Under the pieces are notes generated by a model that saw only the letters and a program-made list of their open reading frames with translations, did not search any database and had not been told where the DNA came from. From HIMB114 sp052048155 (lineage in GTDB: Bacteria; Pseudomonadota; Alphaproteobacteria; Pelagibacterales; Pelagibacteraceae), in the NCBI RefSeq assembly GCF_052048155.1, contig NZ_JBNAIK010000008.1, positions 1 to 41,830 on the forward strand: 41,830 nucleotides of DNA, in the 5' to 3' direction. Shown here piece by piece: positions 33,551 to 41,830 of the stretch (its first letter is position 1; each line of letters starts with the position of its first letter). The position numbers and the translations under genes were made by a program.

Positions 33551-34163
33551 TTAATTTTACTCCCTTAAAGCTTTCAACTTCTTCTAATGAAACACCATCA
33601 TCTCTTTCTCTTGAAACTTGCTTGGTAATGTCTTGTCTTTTTAAATTTTCTTTTTGTCTAAAGGTCAATAAAATTGCACCAATCATTGCAACTAATAGAA
33701 TTATCCCTGAAATTTGAAAATAATGAATGAAATCAGTATACAAAACATTTCCTAATGCTTCTGTATTTGAAACTTTAGAACTTATCTTAATTTCTGATGT
33801 TTTGATAAAAGAGTCTTTGTATTTCCACGTACCAATCATCATTCCAAGCTCAATGATTATTACTATTCCGATTAATAAACCAAAAGGTAAGTAACTTAGA
33901 AAGCCAGTTCTAAGATCTTTAAAATTTACATTTAACATCATTACTACAAACAAAAATAATACTGCCACCGCGCCTACATAAACAATCAATGTCAACATAC
34001 CTAAGTACTCAGCACCCATCATAATAAAGAGGCAAGATATACTGACAAAATCTAAAATTAAAAAAAATACAGCATGCACGGTATTTTTTGATGAAATAAC
34101 AGCCAATGATGAAGAAATGGCAATAAAAGAAAATAAATAAAAAATTAAAGCGTGCGCTAACAT
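33543..34163 (-). CDS. nuoJ: NADH-quinone oxidoreductase subunit J
   Basis: NuoJ is a five-helix membrane subunit at the junction of the peripheral and membrane arms. The 206-residue protein has the typical VHAVFFLILDFVSISCLFIMMGAEYLGMLTLIVYVGAVAVLFLFVVMML stretch, a variable middle loop and a last helix near 150-167. The charged tail (KENLKRQDITKQVSRERDDGVSLEEVESFKG) is soluble. Two bases separate it from nuoI. Confidence 0.95.
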   Translation of the reverse strand: MLAHALIFYLFSFIAISSSLAVISSKNTVHAVFFLILDFVSISCLFIMMGAEYLGMLTLIVYVGAVAVLFLFVVMMLNVNFKDLRTGFLSYLPFGLLIGIVIIIELGMMIGTWKYKDSFIKTSEIKISSKVSNTEALGNVLYTDFIHYFQISGIILLVAMIGAILLTFRQKENLKRQDITKQVSRERDDGVSLEEVESFKGVKLND

Positions 34164-34165
34164 AA

Positions 34166-34651
34166 TTACCTATAAGGTTTATCCAATTTAATGTTATTTG
34201 CGATTTCAGTCTCCCAACGATCGCCATTTTCGAGAAGCTTTTCTTTTGTGTAGTATAATTCTTCCCTGGTTTCAGTTGTAAATTCGAAATTAGGTCCCTG
34301 AACAATTGCATCTACTGGACAAGCCTCTTGGCATAAACCGCAATATATACATTTCACCATATCAATGTCGTATCTCGTGGTCCTTCTTGAGCCATCGTCT
34401 TTAGGCTCTGACTCAATGGTAATTGCTTGAGCCGGGCACGCAGCTTCGCAAAGTTTACAAGCTATACATCTTTCTTCACCATTAGGATATCTTCTAAGAG
34501 CATGCTCACCTCTAAACCTTGGACTAATAGGACCTTTTTCAAAGGGATAGTTAACTGTTGCTTTTGGCTTGAACATGAATTTGATTGCTAAATATAATCC
34601 TTTAACAAACTCACTTAAAAATATTGTTTTTAATAATCTATTAAATTTCAT
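34166..34651 (-). CDS. nuoI: NADH-quinone oxidoreductase subunit I
   Basis: NuoI carries the two tetranuclear iron-sulfur clusters N6a and N6b, which pass electrons towards N2 in NuoB. The 161-residue protein has two ferredoxin motifs: Cys62, 65, 68 and 72 (CIACKLCEAAC), and Cys101, 104, 107 and 111 (CIYCGLCQEAC), each followed by proline. An N-terminal amphipathic helix precedes them. RGEHALRRYPNGEERCIACK is highly conserved with mitochondrial TYKY. One base separates it from nuoH. Confidence 0.97.
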   Translation of the reverse strand: MKFNRLLKTIFLSEFVKGLYLAIKFMFKPKATVNYPFEKGPISPRFRGEHALRRYPNGEERCIACKLCEAACPAQAITIESEPKDDGSRRTTRYDIDMVKCIYCGLCQEACPVDAIVQGPNFEFTTETREELYYTKEKLLENGDRWETEIANNIKLDKPYR

Positions 34652-34652
34652 A

Positions 34653-35657
34653 TTAATTTACCGGCAACATTTTAAAATAAACTAAAAAACCTGACACAAG
34701 AATTACCCAAGTTAAAGATACAGGTAAAAAAACTTTCCAACCTAATCTCATTAATTGGTCATATCTATATCTAGGAACAATTGCTTTAATTAATGCAAAC
34801 GCAACAAACAATAAAAGAATTTTTAGAACTAACCATAAAGGAGAAGGTATTACATTTAATGGAAAAATATCTGCTGGAGGTAACCACCCTCCTAAAAATA
34901 ATATAGAACCCATGGCACACATTAATAAAATATTTGCATACTCACCTAACCAAAAAAGAGCATACATCATACCAGAATATTCTGTTTGATAACCTGCAAC
35001 CAACTCTGCTTCTGCCTCTGGTAAATCAAATGGCGGTCTATTCGTCTCTGCTAAAGCTGATATAAAAAAAATTACAAACATTGGAAAAAGTGGTATTGCA
35101 AACCAAACTTTTTTTTGTGCAACTACAATATCAATTAGATTCAAGGATCCAACACACAATAAAACCGTCACTATAATAAAACCAATCGAAACCTCATAAG
35201 AAACCATTTGCGCAGCTGATCTTAACGCTCCTAAAAAAGGATATTTTGAATTTGAAGCCCAGCCCGCCATAATAATTCCGTAAACACCAAGAGATGAAAC
35301 AGCAAATAAATATAAAATACCAACATTGATATTAGCTACATAAATATTTTCACCAAATGGGATAACGGCCCAAGCTAAAAGAGCTAATGACATCGTAACA
35401 ACTGGAGCTAAAATAAATATTACTTTGTTTGCACCAGCAGGAATTATAATTTCTTTAAAAATATATTTTAAAGCATCCGCTGCAGTTTGAAGCAAACCAA
35501 AAGGTCCTACAACATTTGGTCCCCTTCTTAATTGAACCAAACCCCAAACTCTTCTATCTACCCAAACAATCATTGCTACTGCAATAAGAACAGGTACGAG
35601 CAAAAACATAATTTTTAAGACATCAAAAAATATGATATTTAAATAATCGTTTAACAT
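34653..35657 (-). CDS. nuoH: NADH-quinone oxidoreductase subunit H
   Basis: NuoH forms much of the quinone-binding chamber where the hydrophilic arm meets the membrane. The 334-residue, eight-helix protein contains DRRVWGLVQLRRGPNVVGPFGLLQTAADALKYIFKE near the N-terminus, SNSKYPFLGALRSAAQMVSYEVS, and AETNRPPFDLPEAEAELVAGYQTEYSGM, the acidic loop of the quinone site. RYRYDQLMRLGWKVFLP is the C-terminal signature. Its ATG overlaps the nuoG stop by one base. Confidence 0.97.
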   Translation of the reverse strand: MLNDYLNIIFFDVLKIMFLLVPVLIAVAMIVWVDRRVWGLVQLRRGPNVVGPFGLLQTAADALKYIFKEIIIPAGANKVIFILAPVVTMSLALLAWAVIPFGENIYVANINVGILYLFAVSSLGVYGIIMAGWASNSKYPFLGALRSAAQMVSYEVSIGFIIVTVLLCVGSLNLIDIVVAQKKVWFAIPLFPMFVIFFISALAETNRPPFDLPEAEAELVAGYQTEYSGMMYALFWLGEYANILLMCAMGSILFLGGWLPPADIFPLNVIPSPLWLVLKILLLFVAFALIKAIVPRYRYDQLMRLGWKVFLPVSLTWVILVSGFLVYFKMLPVN

Positions 35658-37669
35658 TAATTTTCTGTTCCAGTTTTTCTTGGTTGTTGTTTAGCTAATT
35701 TGCATTCATTCATTGTTTGAGAAGATCTTGCTACAATATTAGTCTGGTAGTAATCGACATTATTTATTTCAATTAGATGTTCTTTTTTAACATGTCTTTC
35801 AATTTTAAGATTTTCAATATCTGATGGTTGAATTTCATCATAAATGCCTAGAAATTTATGCTCATTAATCATTTCTTCTCTTAAACTTTCAAAAGAAACA
35901 TAATGATGATTAGATCCTTTACCTTTTGCAATATCATTAAATATTTCAAAATCTTCTTTTGCAAAACCTGGAGGGTAGCTGGCTTTATAAGATCTTTGTA
36001 CCCTTCCTTCTAAATTTACAAAAGAACCATTTTTTTCTGAGTAGGCAGCACTTGGTAATATAACATCAGCAAATCTAGAATTTTCACCACCGTGCGAACC
36101 TTGATAAATAATAAATTGATTATTTTTTTTATCTATATTCACTTCATCAGCATTTAATAAATATAAAACATCAGCATCATAAACTTTCTGTAAATTTTCT
36201 GTTTGCAAACCTAAAATTAATGAACCTACATTTGATGCAGACTGGTGAAGTATATTAAAGCTATCTAATTTGTTAATATCTTTTAATAAGGTTTGAACTG
36301 AAGAAATTACATTTTTAGATATTTCAGATTTTAAAACACTCTCACCTATTATAATTACAGGATTTTTTGCTTCTTTAAATAGTTTTGATTCTGATATATT
36401 GCCAAATACCAAATCATCTAAAATAGAGATATTATTGCCAATAACCTTAAGTTTATAATGCTGGTCTCCAGGATCTCCGATTGAGAATACTTTGCATCCA
36501 GATTTAACTGCTTTTCTAATTCTTGAACTTATTATCGTAGCTTCTAATCTAGGATTTGCTCCAACTAATAAAATAAAATCAGCTTCATCAATTTTGCTTA
36601 TTGTTGTGTTAAATTTAAAATTAAAAGTATTTGATGTATCAAATAAAATATCCTTTTGTCTAAAATCAACTAACTCAGAATTAAAAACATTCTTGAATAA
36701 CTTTTTAAAAGCATAACTTGTTTCAAGATCAACAAGTTGACCAACTAGTCCGCCAAAAGTTTTTTTATTTTCTAAGTTTTGGTTTATAAAATTTAAAGCT
36801 TCTTTCCATGATGCCTCTTTGAATTCACCATCTTTTTTAATGAAAGGTGTATCTATTCTATTGTTTAATAAACCGTCACAAGCATAACGGGTTTTATCTG
36901 ATATCCATTCTTCATTAATTTCATCGTTAATTCTTGGTAAAACTCTTTTAACTTCCCAACCTTTTGAGTCCATTCTAATATTGGAGCCAACAGCATCCAT
37001 AACATCGATAGTTTCAACTTTATTAAGCTCCCACGGTCTTGCTTCATATGAATAAGGTTTTGAAGTGAGTGCACCAACGGGACATAAATCAATTACATTT
37101 CCAGACATTTCAGATTCAATTGTGTTTTCTAAGAAGGTTGTAATTTCCATATTTTCACCACGATTGATTGCTCCGATTTCAGAAACCCCTGCTACCTCTT
37201 CAGAAAATCTAACGCATCTAGTACAGTGAATACATCTATTCATGTGGGTTTTGATCAAAGGACCCATATATTTTTGATCAACTGATCTTTTGTTTAATTC
37301 ATATCTGGATCTACCGCCTCCATAATTAAATGCCTGGTCTTGAAGATCACATTCGCCTCCTTGATCACAAATCGGGCAATCTAATGGGTGGTTAATTAAT
37401 AAAAACTCCATGACTCCTTCTCTTGCTTTTTTTACCATTGGAGTATTTGTTTTTATCACTTGTCCATCCATTACAGGCATCGCACATGATGCTACAGGTT
37501 TAGGTGATTTTTCCATTTCAACTAAACACATTCTGCAATTACCAGCTATTGATAATCTTTCATGATAACAAAATCTTGGGATTTCTTTTCCTGCAGCTTC
37601 GCACGCTTGCAGTACTGTTGACCCAGATTCAACTTCTACTTCTATTCCATCAACAGTTACTTTTGGCAT
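35657..37669 (-). CDS. nuoG: NADH-quinone oxidoreductase subunit G
   Basis: NuoG is the large iron-sulfur subunit of the peripheral arm. The 670-residue protein has a plant-type ferredoxin cluster (Cys34, 45, 48 and 62), a cluster with His94, Cys98, 101 and 107, and a tetranuclear cluster with Cys146, 149, 152 and 196. A molybdopterin-oxidoreductase-like domain, without cofactor function in complex I, follows to the end. Cysteines for an extra N7 cluster, found in some bacteria, are not apparent. It overlaps nuoF and nuoH by one base each. Confidence 0.96.
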   Translation of the reverse strand: MPKVTVDGIEVEVESGSTVLQACEAAGKEIPRFCYHERLSIAGNCRMCLVEMEKSPKPVASCAMPVMDGQVIKTNTPMVKKAREGVMEFLLINHPLDCPICDQGGECDLQDQAFNYGGGRSRYELNKRSVDQKYMGPLIKTHMNRCIHCTRCVRFSEEVAGVSEIGAINRGENMEITTFLENTIESEMSGNVIDLCPVGALTSKPYSYEARPWELNKVETIDVMDAVGSNIRMDSKGWEVKRVLPRINDEINEEWISDKTRYACDGLLNNRIDTPFIKKDGEFKEASWKEALNFINQNLENKKTFGGLVGQLVDLETSYAFKKLFKNVFNSELVDFRQKDILFDTSNTFNFKFNTTISKIDEADFILLVGANPRLEATIISSRIRKAVKSGCKVFSIGDPGDQHYKLKVIGNNISILDDLVFGNISESKLFKEAKNPVIIIGESVLKSEISKNVISSVQTLLKDINKLDSFNILHQSASNVGSLILGLQTENLQKVYDADVLYLLNADEVNIDKKNNQFIIYQGSHGGENSRFADVILPSAAYSEKNGSFVNLEGRVQRSYKASYPPGFAKEDFEIFNDIAKGKGSNHHYVSFESLREEMINEHKFLGIYDEIQPSDIENLKIERHVKKEHLIEINNVDYYQTNIVARSSQTMNECKLAKQQPRKTGTEN

Positions 37670-38952
37670 TAAGCAATCTTTCTATTAGCTAAGTTTGAAC
37701 ACTTCTCTTCCATTTGTTCTCTAAAGTGTCTTAATAAACCTTGAACTGGCCAAGCTGAGGCTTCTCCAAATGCACAAATCGTGTGTCCTTCAATTTGTTT
37801 TGTAACTTCTAATAACATATCAATTTCATGTATTTCAGCTTCACCTCTATTAATTCTTTCCATCATTCTCCATAACCAACCAGACCCTTCTCTGCATGGT
37901 GTGCATTGACCGCAACTTTCGTGTTTATAAAATCTTGAAATTCTTGAAATGCAAGAGACAATATCTTGTGATTTATCGATCACAACTATTCCTGCAGTTC
38001 CCATCCCACTTTTAGCTTCTACTAAAGCATCAAAGTCCATCAAAATATTATCACAAACTTTTTTCGGTAATAATGGCATTGAAGATCCACCTGGAATTAC
38101 AGCTTGCAAATTATCCCATCCACCTATGACACCACCTGCATGAGTTTCAATCAATTCTTTTAACGGTATGCTCATTTCTTCTTCAACATTACAAGGATTA
38201 ACAACGTTACCTGATATACAAAAAATTTTTGTTCCTCTATTTTTAGGCCTTCCAAAAGAGGCAAACCATTCGGGTCCGCGTCTTAAAATTGTAGGCACAA
38301 CAGCAATAGTTTCCACATTATTTACAATTGTTGGACAGCCATACAAACCAACTAATGCTGGAAATGGTGGTTTTAATCTTGGCTGACCTTTATTACCTTC
38401 CAAACTTTCTAGCAGTGCAGTTTCTTCACCGCAAATATATGCACCAGCACCGAAATGAATATACATATCAAAATCCCAACCACTGCCAGCAGCATTTTTT
38501 CCAATTAGATTTTTTTCATAAGCTTCATCGATAGCTTGTTGTAAAACTTTACCCTCATTAACGTACTCTCCTCTAATATAAACATAACAAGCTTTAGCTC
38601 CCACAGCGTATGCAGCTATTAAAGAACCTTCGATCAATTTTTGTGGTTCATATCTAAGTATATCTCTATCTTTGCAAGTTCCTGGTTCAGACTCATCTGC
38701 ATTAATAACAAGATAATGAGGTCTATCAGTAGTTGGTTCTTTTGGAGCAAAAGACCACTTCATTCCAGTTGGAAATCCTGCACCGCCTCTTCCTCTTAAT
38801 TCAGATTTTTTTACTTGATCAATGATCCACTCTTTTCCTTTTGCAATAATTTCTTTTGTATCTTTCCAATCACCTCGATTCAAAGCGTTGGAAAGATTAA
38901 AGCTTTCATCTCCATATAAGTTCCTAAAAATTCTGTCTGTATCTTTAAGCAT
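37669..38952 (-). CDS. nuoF: NADH-quinone oxidoreductase subunit F
   Basis: NuoF binds NADH and FMN and is the electron entry point of complex I. The 427-residue protein contains the NADH/FMN site LRGRGGAGFPTGMKWSF (52-68), INADESEPGTCKDRDIL, AYICGEETALLESLEG with the conserved glutamates, and the N3 cluster ligands SCGQCTPCREG near residues 345-355 plus a fourth cysteine in GHTICAFGEA. It overlaps nuoE by eight bases. Confidence 0.97.
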   Translation of the reverse strand: MLKDTDRIFRNLYGDESFNLSNALNRGDWKDTKEIIAKGKEWIIDQVKKSELRGRGGAGFPTGMKWSFAPKEPTTDRPHYLVINADESEPGTCKDRDILRYEPQKLIEGSLIAAYAVGAKACYVYIRGEYVNEGKVLQQAIDEAYEKNLIGKNAAGSGWDFDMYIHFGAGAYICGEETALLESLEGNKGQPRLKPPFPALVGLYGCPTIVNNVETIAVVPTILRRGPEWFASFGRPKNRGTKIFCISGNVVNPCNVEEEMSIPLKELIETHAGGVIGGWDNLQAVIPGGSSMPLLPKKVCDNILMDFDALVEAKSGMGTAGIVVIDKSQDIVSCISRISRFYKHESCGQCTPCREGSGWLWRMMERINRGEAEIHEIDMLLEVTKQIEGHTICAFGEASAWPVQGLLRHFREQMEEKCSNLANRKIA

Positions 38953-39550
38953 TTTTATTTAATAGTGTTGTACGGTTTTGAATTGGTTCAGAACCTTTTC
39001 TCCCGGATTGAGAGCCTATATTTGGCAATTTACCTTCTTTAAAACCTTTAATTATAGCTTCAGCTTTTTCAGCATTTAAATCTTCAAAATAATCATCATT
39101 AATCTGAACCATTGGAGCGTTAACGCAAGCTCCTAAACATTCAACTTCTATCCATGAACTATCTAATTCCTTATTTAAATGTCCTTGTTTTTCAGAGATA
39201 TGTTTTTTACATACTTCAACAACTTTTCCTGATCCTCTAATCATGCATGGAGTTGTTGTGCATACTTGTACAAAATATTTTCCAACAGGCGCTAGATTAT
39301 ACATTGTGTAAAACGTAGCTACTTCATATACCTTGATATATGTAGTTTCTAACATATCTGCGATTAATTGTATTGCAGCGAGTGGTATCCAATTATTATT
39401 TTGTCTTTGAGCGATATATAAAAGAGGCATCACCGCACTCTTTTTTTTACTCTCAGGATACTTTTTTAAAACCTCTTCAATCTTCATTTTATTTTCATCT
39501 GTGAACGCAAAAGATGAAGGTTGATTTTTGGCTACATGTTTTCCGCTCAT
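38945..39550 (-). CDS. nuoE: NADH-quinone oxidoreductase subunit E
   Basis: NuoE is a thioredoxin-like subunit with the binuclear cluster N1a beside FMN. The 201-residue protein has the cluster ligands Cys97, Cys102, Cys138 and Cys142 in VCTTTPCMIRGS and ECLGACVNAP. Helical YPESKKKSAVMPLLYIAQRQNNNWIP at the N-terminus is typical. A C-terminal extension of about 35 residues after the conserved GKLP is lysine, arginine and serine rich and likely flexible; such tails are usual in alphaproteobacteria. It overlaps nuoD as ATGA. Confidence 0.96.
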   Translation of the reverse strand: MSGKHVAKNQPSSFAFTDENKMKIEEVLKKYPESKKKSAVMPLLYIAQRQNNNWIPLAAIQLIADMLETTYIKVYEVATFYTMYNLAPVGKYFVQVCTTTPCMIRGSGKVVEVCKKHISEKQGHLNKELDSSWIEVECLGACVNAPMVQINDDYFEDLNAEKAEAIIKGFKEGKLPNIGSQSGRKGSEPIQNRTTLLNKNA

Positions 39551-40722
39551 CGATCAACTTCTCCAAAAACAATATCCATTGATCCGAGTAATGCTGGAAC
39601 GTCAGCTAACATATGGCCTTTAATTAAATAATCCATTGCTTGTAAATGTGTAAAACCTGGTGCTTTAATTTTACAACGATAAGGTTTGTTTGTTCCATCA
39701 GCTACTAAATAAACTCCAAATTCACCTTTAGGAGCTTCAACAGCTGCATAAGTTTCGCCTTTTGGAACACTGTAACCTTCAGTGTAAAGTTTAAAGTGAT
39801 TGATCAATGCTTCCATTGAAGTTTTCATATCTGATCTCTTGGGAGGTCCAACTCGAGTATCTAAAGTCATAATCGGACCATCTGGTAAATTAGAAAGAGC
39901 TTGAATTATAATTTTTACACTTTCTCGCATTTCTTCAATACGACAAAGGTATCTGTCATAGCAATCTCCATTTTTTCCAACCGGTACTTTAAACTCATAG
40001 TTTTCATAACCATCATATGGCTGAGATTTTCTCAAATCCCAAGGTATGCCTGAACCTCTAATCATAACTCCTGAGAAACCATGATCTAAAGCTTCTTGAA
40101 CAGAAACAATTCCAATATCAACATTTCGCTGTTTAAAAATTCTATTATCAGTTAATAAATTTTCTAAATCATCAATTACTTTTGGGAAAGATTTACAAAA
40201 CTCTAAAATATCTTTGTCTAATCCGGTTGGTAAATCAATATGAACTCCACCTGGTCTAAAGTAATTAGCATGTAATCTTGAACCTGAAACCCTTTCATAA
40301 AATACCATTAATTTTTCTCTTTCTTCGAACCCCCAAAGAGAAGGTGTTAGCGCTCCAACATCTAAAGCTTGTGTAGTGATATTTAAAATATGACTTAAAA
40401 TTCTACCAATTTCACAAAAAGCAACTCTGATGTTTTTAGCTCTAATTGGAACGTCAATATTAAGTAATTTTTCTACAGCAAGCGCAAATGCATGCTCTTG
40501 ATTCATTGGCGCTACGTAATCGAGTCTATCAAAATATGGAACGGCCTGAGTATACGTTTTATGCTCTATAAGTTTCTCAGTTCCTCTATGTAATAATCCA
40601 ATGTGAGGATCTGCTCTTTCAACAACCTCACCATCTAATTCTAAAATAAGTCTTAAAACACCGTGCGCTGCAGGGTGTTGAGGTCCAAAGTTTAAGTTAA
40701 CTGTTTTAAATTCTTTAGACAT
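39547..40722 (-). CDS. nuoD: NADH-quinone oxidoreductase subunit D
   Basis: NuoD, the 49-kDa subunit equivalent, forms the quinone-reduction site together with NuoB. The 391-residue protein opens with VNLNFGPQHPAAHGVLRLILELDGE, the conserved loop with the quinone-site histidine, and includes PHIGLLHRGTEKLIE, YFDRLDYVAPMNQEHAFALAVE and FGVYLVADGTNKPYRCKIKAPGF. It is separate from nuoC, unlike the fused NuoCD of enterobacteria. One-base overlap with nuoC and ATGA overlap with nuoE. Confidence 0.97.
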   Translation of the reverse strand: MSKEFKTVNLNFGPQHPAAHGVLRLILELDGEVVERADPHIGLLHRGTEKLIEHKTYTQAVPYFDRLDYVAPMNQEHAFALAVEKLLNIDVPIRAKNIRVAFCEIGRILSHILNITTQALDVGALTPSLWGFEEREKLMVFYERVSGSRLHANYFRPGGVHIDLPTGLDKDILEFCKSFPKVIDDLENLLTDNRIFKQRNVDIGIVSVQEALDHGFSGVMIRGSGIPWDLRKSQPYDGYENYEFKVPVGKNGDCYDRYLCRIEEMRESVKIIIQALSNLPDGPIMTLDTRVGPPKRSDMKTSMEALINHFKLYTEGYSVPKGETYAAVEAPKGEFGVYLVADGTNKPYRCKIKAPGFTHLQAMDYLIKGHMLADVPALLGSMDIVFGEVDR

Positions 40723-41321
40723 TATTCCCCACTCTTTTCTTGTTCTTTTTTAATGTAATCAGGTCCTTGCCAAGGACTTTTAAAATCAAAATCTCTATAG
40801 GCTTGTTGCAACTTTACTGGGCCGTAAACTACTTTTTTTGTCTCTGGATCATATCTGACTTCTTTATAACCAGTTAAAGGAAAATCTTTTCGCAAAGGAA
40901 AACCTTCAAAATTATAATCTGTTAAAATTCTTCTTAAGTCAGGATGGTCACTAAATTCAATACCATTCATGTCAAAAACTTCTCTTTCCAACCAGTTTGC
41001 AGAAGGAAACACATTGGTTAGAGTTTGAATTTTTTGTTGATCCTCTAAATCAATTTTAATACTTATTCTTAAATTATTTTCATGACTTAAAAATAAATAA
41101 ATAATTTCAAAACGTTTTTCTCTATTTGGATAATCTACTGCAAGAATATCAACTAGTTGTCTAAATTTTAAATCTGAATGTCTTTTTAATTGAACAACAT
41201 TATCAATCAATAGATCTGCATTACAGTTACAAACTAAATTATCATTTTGAATTTCAATTTTAGCAAGTCTAAAATTTGGGCTTCCTTCAATGATAGTTTT
41301 TACTTCATCTAATGTTTTCAT
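40722..41321 (-). CDS. nuoC: NADH-quinone oxidoreductase subunit C
   Basis: NuoC, the 30-kDa subunit equivalent, is a structural part of the peripheral arm next to NuoD. I start it at MKTLDEVKTIIEGSPNF, giving 199 residues. An open extension of 28 codons upstream lies inside nuoB and reads as an out-of-frame nuoB shadow. The signature LEREVFDMNGIEFSDHPDLRRILTDYNFEGFPLRKDFPLTGYKEVRYD is intact. The ATG shares one base with the nuoB stop. Confidence 0.95.
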   Translation of the reverse strand: MKTLDEVKTIIEGSPNFRLAKIEIQNDNLVCNCNADLLIDNVVQLKRHSDLKFRQLVDILAVDYPNREKRFEIIYLFLSHENNLRISIKIDLEDQQKIQTLTNVFPSANWLEREVFDMNGIEFSDHPDLRRILTDYNFEGFPLRKDFPLTGYKEVRYDPETKKVVYGPVKLQQAYRDFDFKSPWQGPDYIKKEQEKSGE

Positions 41322-41830
41322 TATCGTTGCAAAGATCCTTCTCTTCTTATTTTTTTTTGCAATTGTAATATTGCATACAACAAAGCCTCTGCACTTGGAG
41401 GACATCCTGGAACATAAATATCAACGGGAACAATTCTATCGCAGCCCCTCACTACAGAATAAGAATAGTGATAATAACCACCACCATTTGCACAGCTGCC
41501 CATTGAGATAACATAACGGGGCTCTGGCATTTGATCATAAACTTTTCTCAAAGCTGGTGCCATCTTGTTTGTTAAAGTTCCTGCTACAATCATAACATCG
41601 GATTGTCTTGGTGATGCTCTTGGCGCTGCGCCAAATCTTTCAAGATCATATCTAGGCATTGATGCTTGCATCATTTCAACTGCACAACACGCAAGTCCAA
41701 ATGTCATCCAATGTAATGATCCAGTTCTCGCCCAATTAATTAAAGTGTCACTTGCAATGGTAACAAAACCCTTTTCAGAAAATTCTTCTGCAACTTCTCT
41801 AAACTCTTGTGGAATCTGATCTAACTTTGA
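41321..41830 (-). CDS. nuoB: NADH-quinone oxidoreductase subunit B (5' end outside window)
   Basis: NuoB holds cluster N2, the last electron carrier before quinone. The frame is open from the window edge to the stop, giving 169 residues; the start codon lies beyond base 41830. The visible part begins with a lysine-leucine-rich stretch, then TLINWARTGSLHWMTFGLACCAVEMM with the tandem cysteines, SMGSCANGGGYYHYSYSVVRGCDRIVPVDIYVPGCPPSAEALLYA with the remaining two ligands, and a basic C-terminus. nuoA is expected just upstream. The internal ATG at 41707 is not the true start because conserved residues precede it. Confidence 0.96.
   Translation of the reverse strand, partial: SKLDQIPQEFREVAEEFSEKGFVTIASDTLINWARTGSLHWMTFGLACCAVEMMQASMPRYDLERFGAAPRASPRQSDVMIVAGTLTNKMAPALRKVYDQMPEPRYVISMGSCANGGGYYHYSYSVVRGCDRIVPVDIYVPGCPPSAEALLYAILQLQKKIRREGSLQR

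Noticed and set aside
41322..41405. Longer NuoC start (MSSKCRGFVVCN)
   Set aside because: It is an out-of-frame reading of the nuoB 3' end; MKTLDEVKTII at the nuoB stop is the plausible start.
1..41830. tRNA, rRNA, CRISPR array, insertion sequence, prophage or toxin-antitoxin module
   Set aside because: No gap is large enough for such elements apart from the 80-base lexA region and the 128-base rpsB leader, and no transposase, integrase, Cas or toxin-like protein appears among the coding regions.

Overview
The window is a gene-dense, strongly AT-rich bacterial chromosome segment. Nearly every gene touches or overlaps its neighbour. The proteins are rich in Lys, Asn and Ile, and several gene sets have alphaproteobacterial order (nuo–birA–coaX–rnj–DUF1467–proS–lolC–lolD–dnaE, and rpsB–tsf–frr–uppS–cdsA–dxr–bamA–lpxD–fabZ–lpxA–lpxI–lpxB). 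This points to a streamlined SAR11 (Pelagibacterales, 'Ca. Pelagibacter'-like) genome. The assignment is an inference from composition and gene order; no rRNA gene is present to confirm it.

Layout. Bases 1-7474 are read on the + strand: the 3' end of a SurA/PpiD-type periplasmic foldase gene, then trpE-trpG-trpD-trpC (chorismate to indole-3-glycerol phosphate, with trpF, trpA and trpB not in the window), the SOS repressor lexA behind a recognisable LexA operator, glutamyl-tRNA synthetase gltX, and citrate synthase gltA. Bases 7477-41830 are read on the - strand. In transcription order they are nuoB (partial) through nuoN (respiratory complex I), birA, coaX, rnj, a DUF1467 membrane protein, proS, lolC, lolD, dnaE, then the S2 leader RNA and rpsB-tsf-frr-uppS-cdsA-dxr-bamA-lpxD-fabZ-lpxA-lpxI-lpxB. 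The two blocks converge with 2 bases between the gltA and lpxB stop codons.

Functionally the - strand block links energy conservation (NADH:quinone oxidoreductase), cofactor attachment and synthesis (biotin, CoA), RNA decay, replication and translation to envelope building: undecaprenyl diphosphate, CDP-diacylglycerol, MEP isoprenoids, outer-membrane protein insertion, lipid A and lipoprotein export.

No mobile element, CRISPR array, tRNA, rRNA, phage gene or obviously foreign gene was seen, and I found no undescribed multi-gene system. The points most worth a second look are: the compact structured leader in the only sizeable gap of the - strand block, upstream of rpsB; a doubled LexA operator in front of lexA; the absence of pyrH and rseP from their usual slots; a perfect 18-bp tandem duplication in the bamA signal peptide; and very long coding A-runs.
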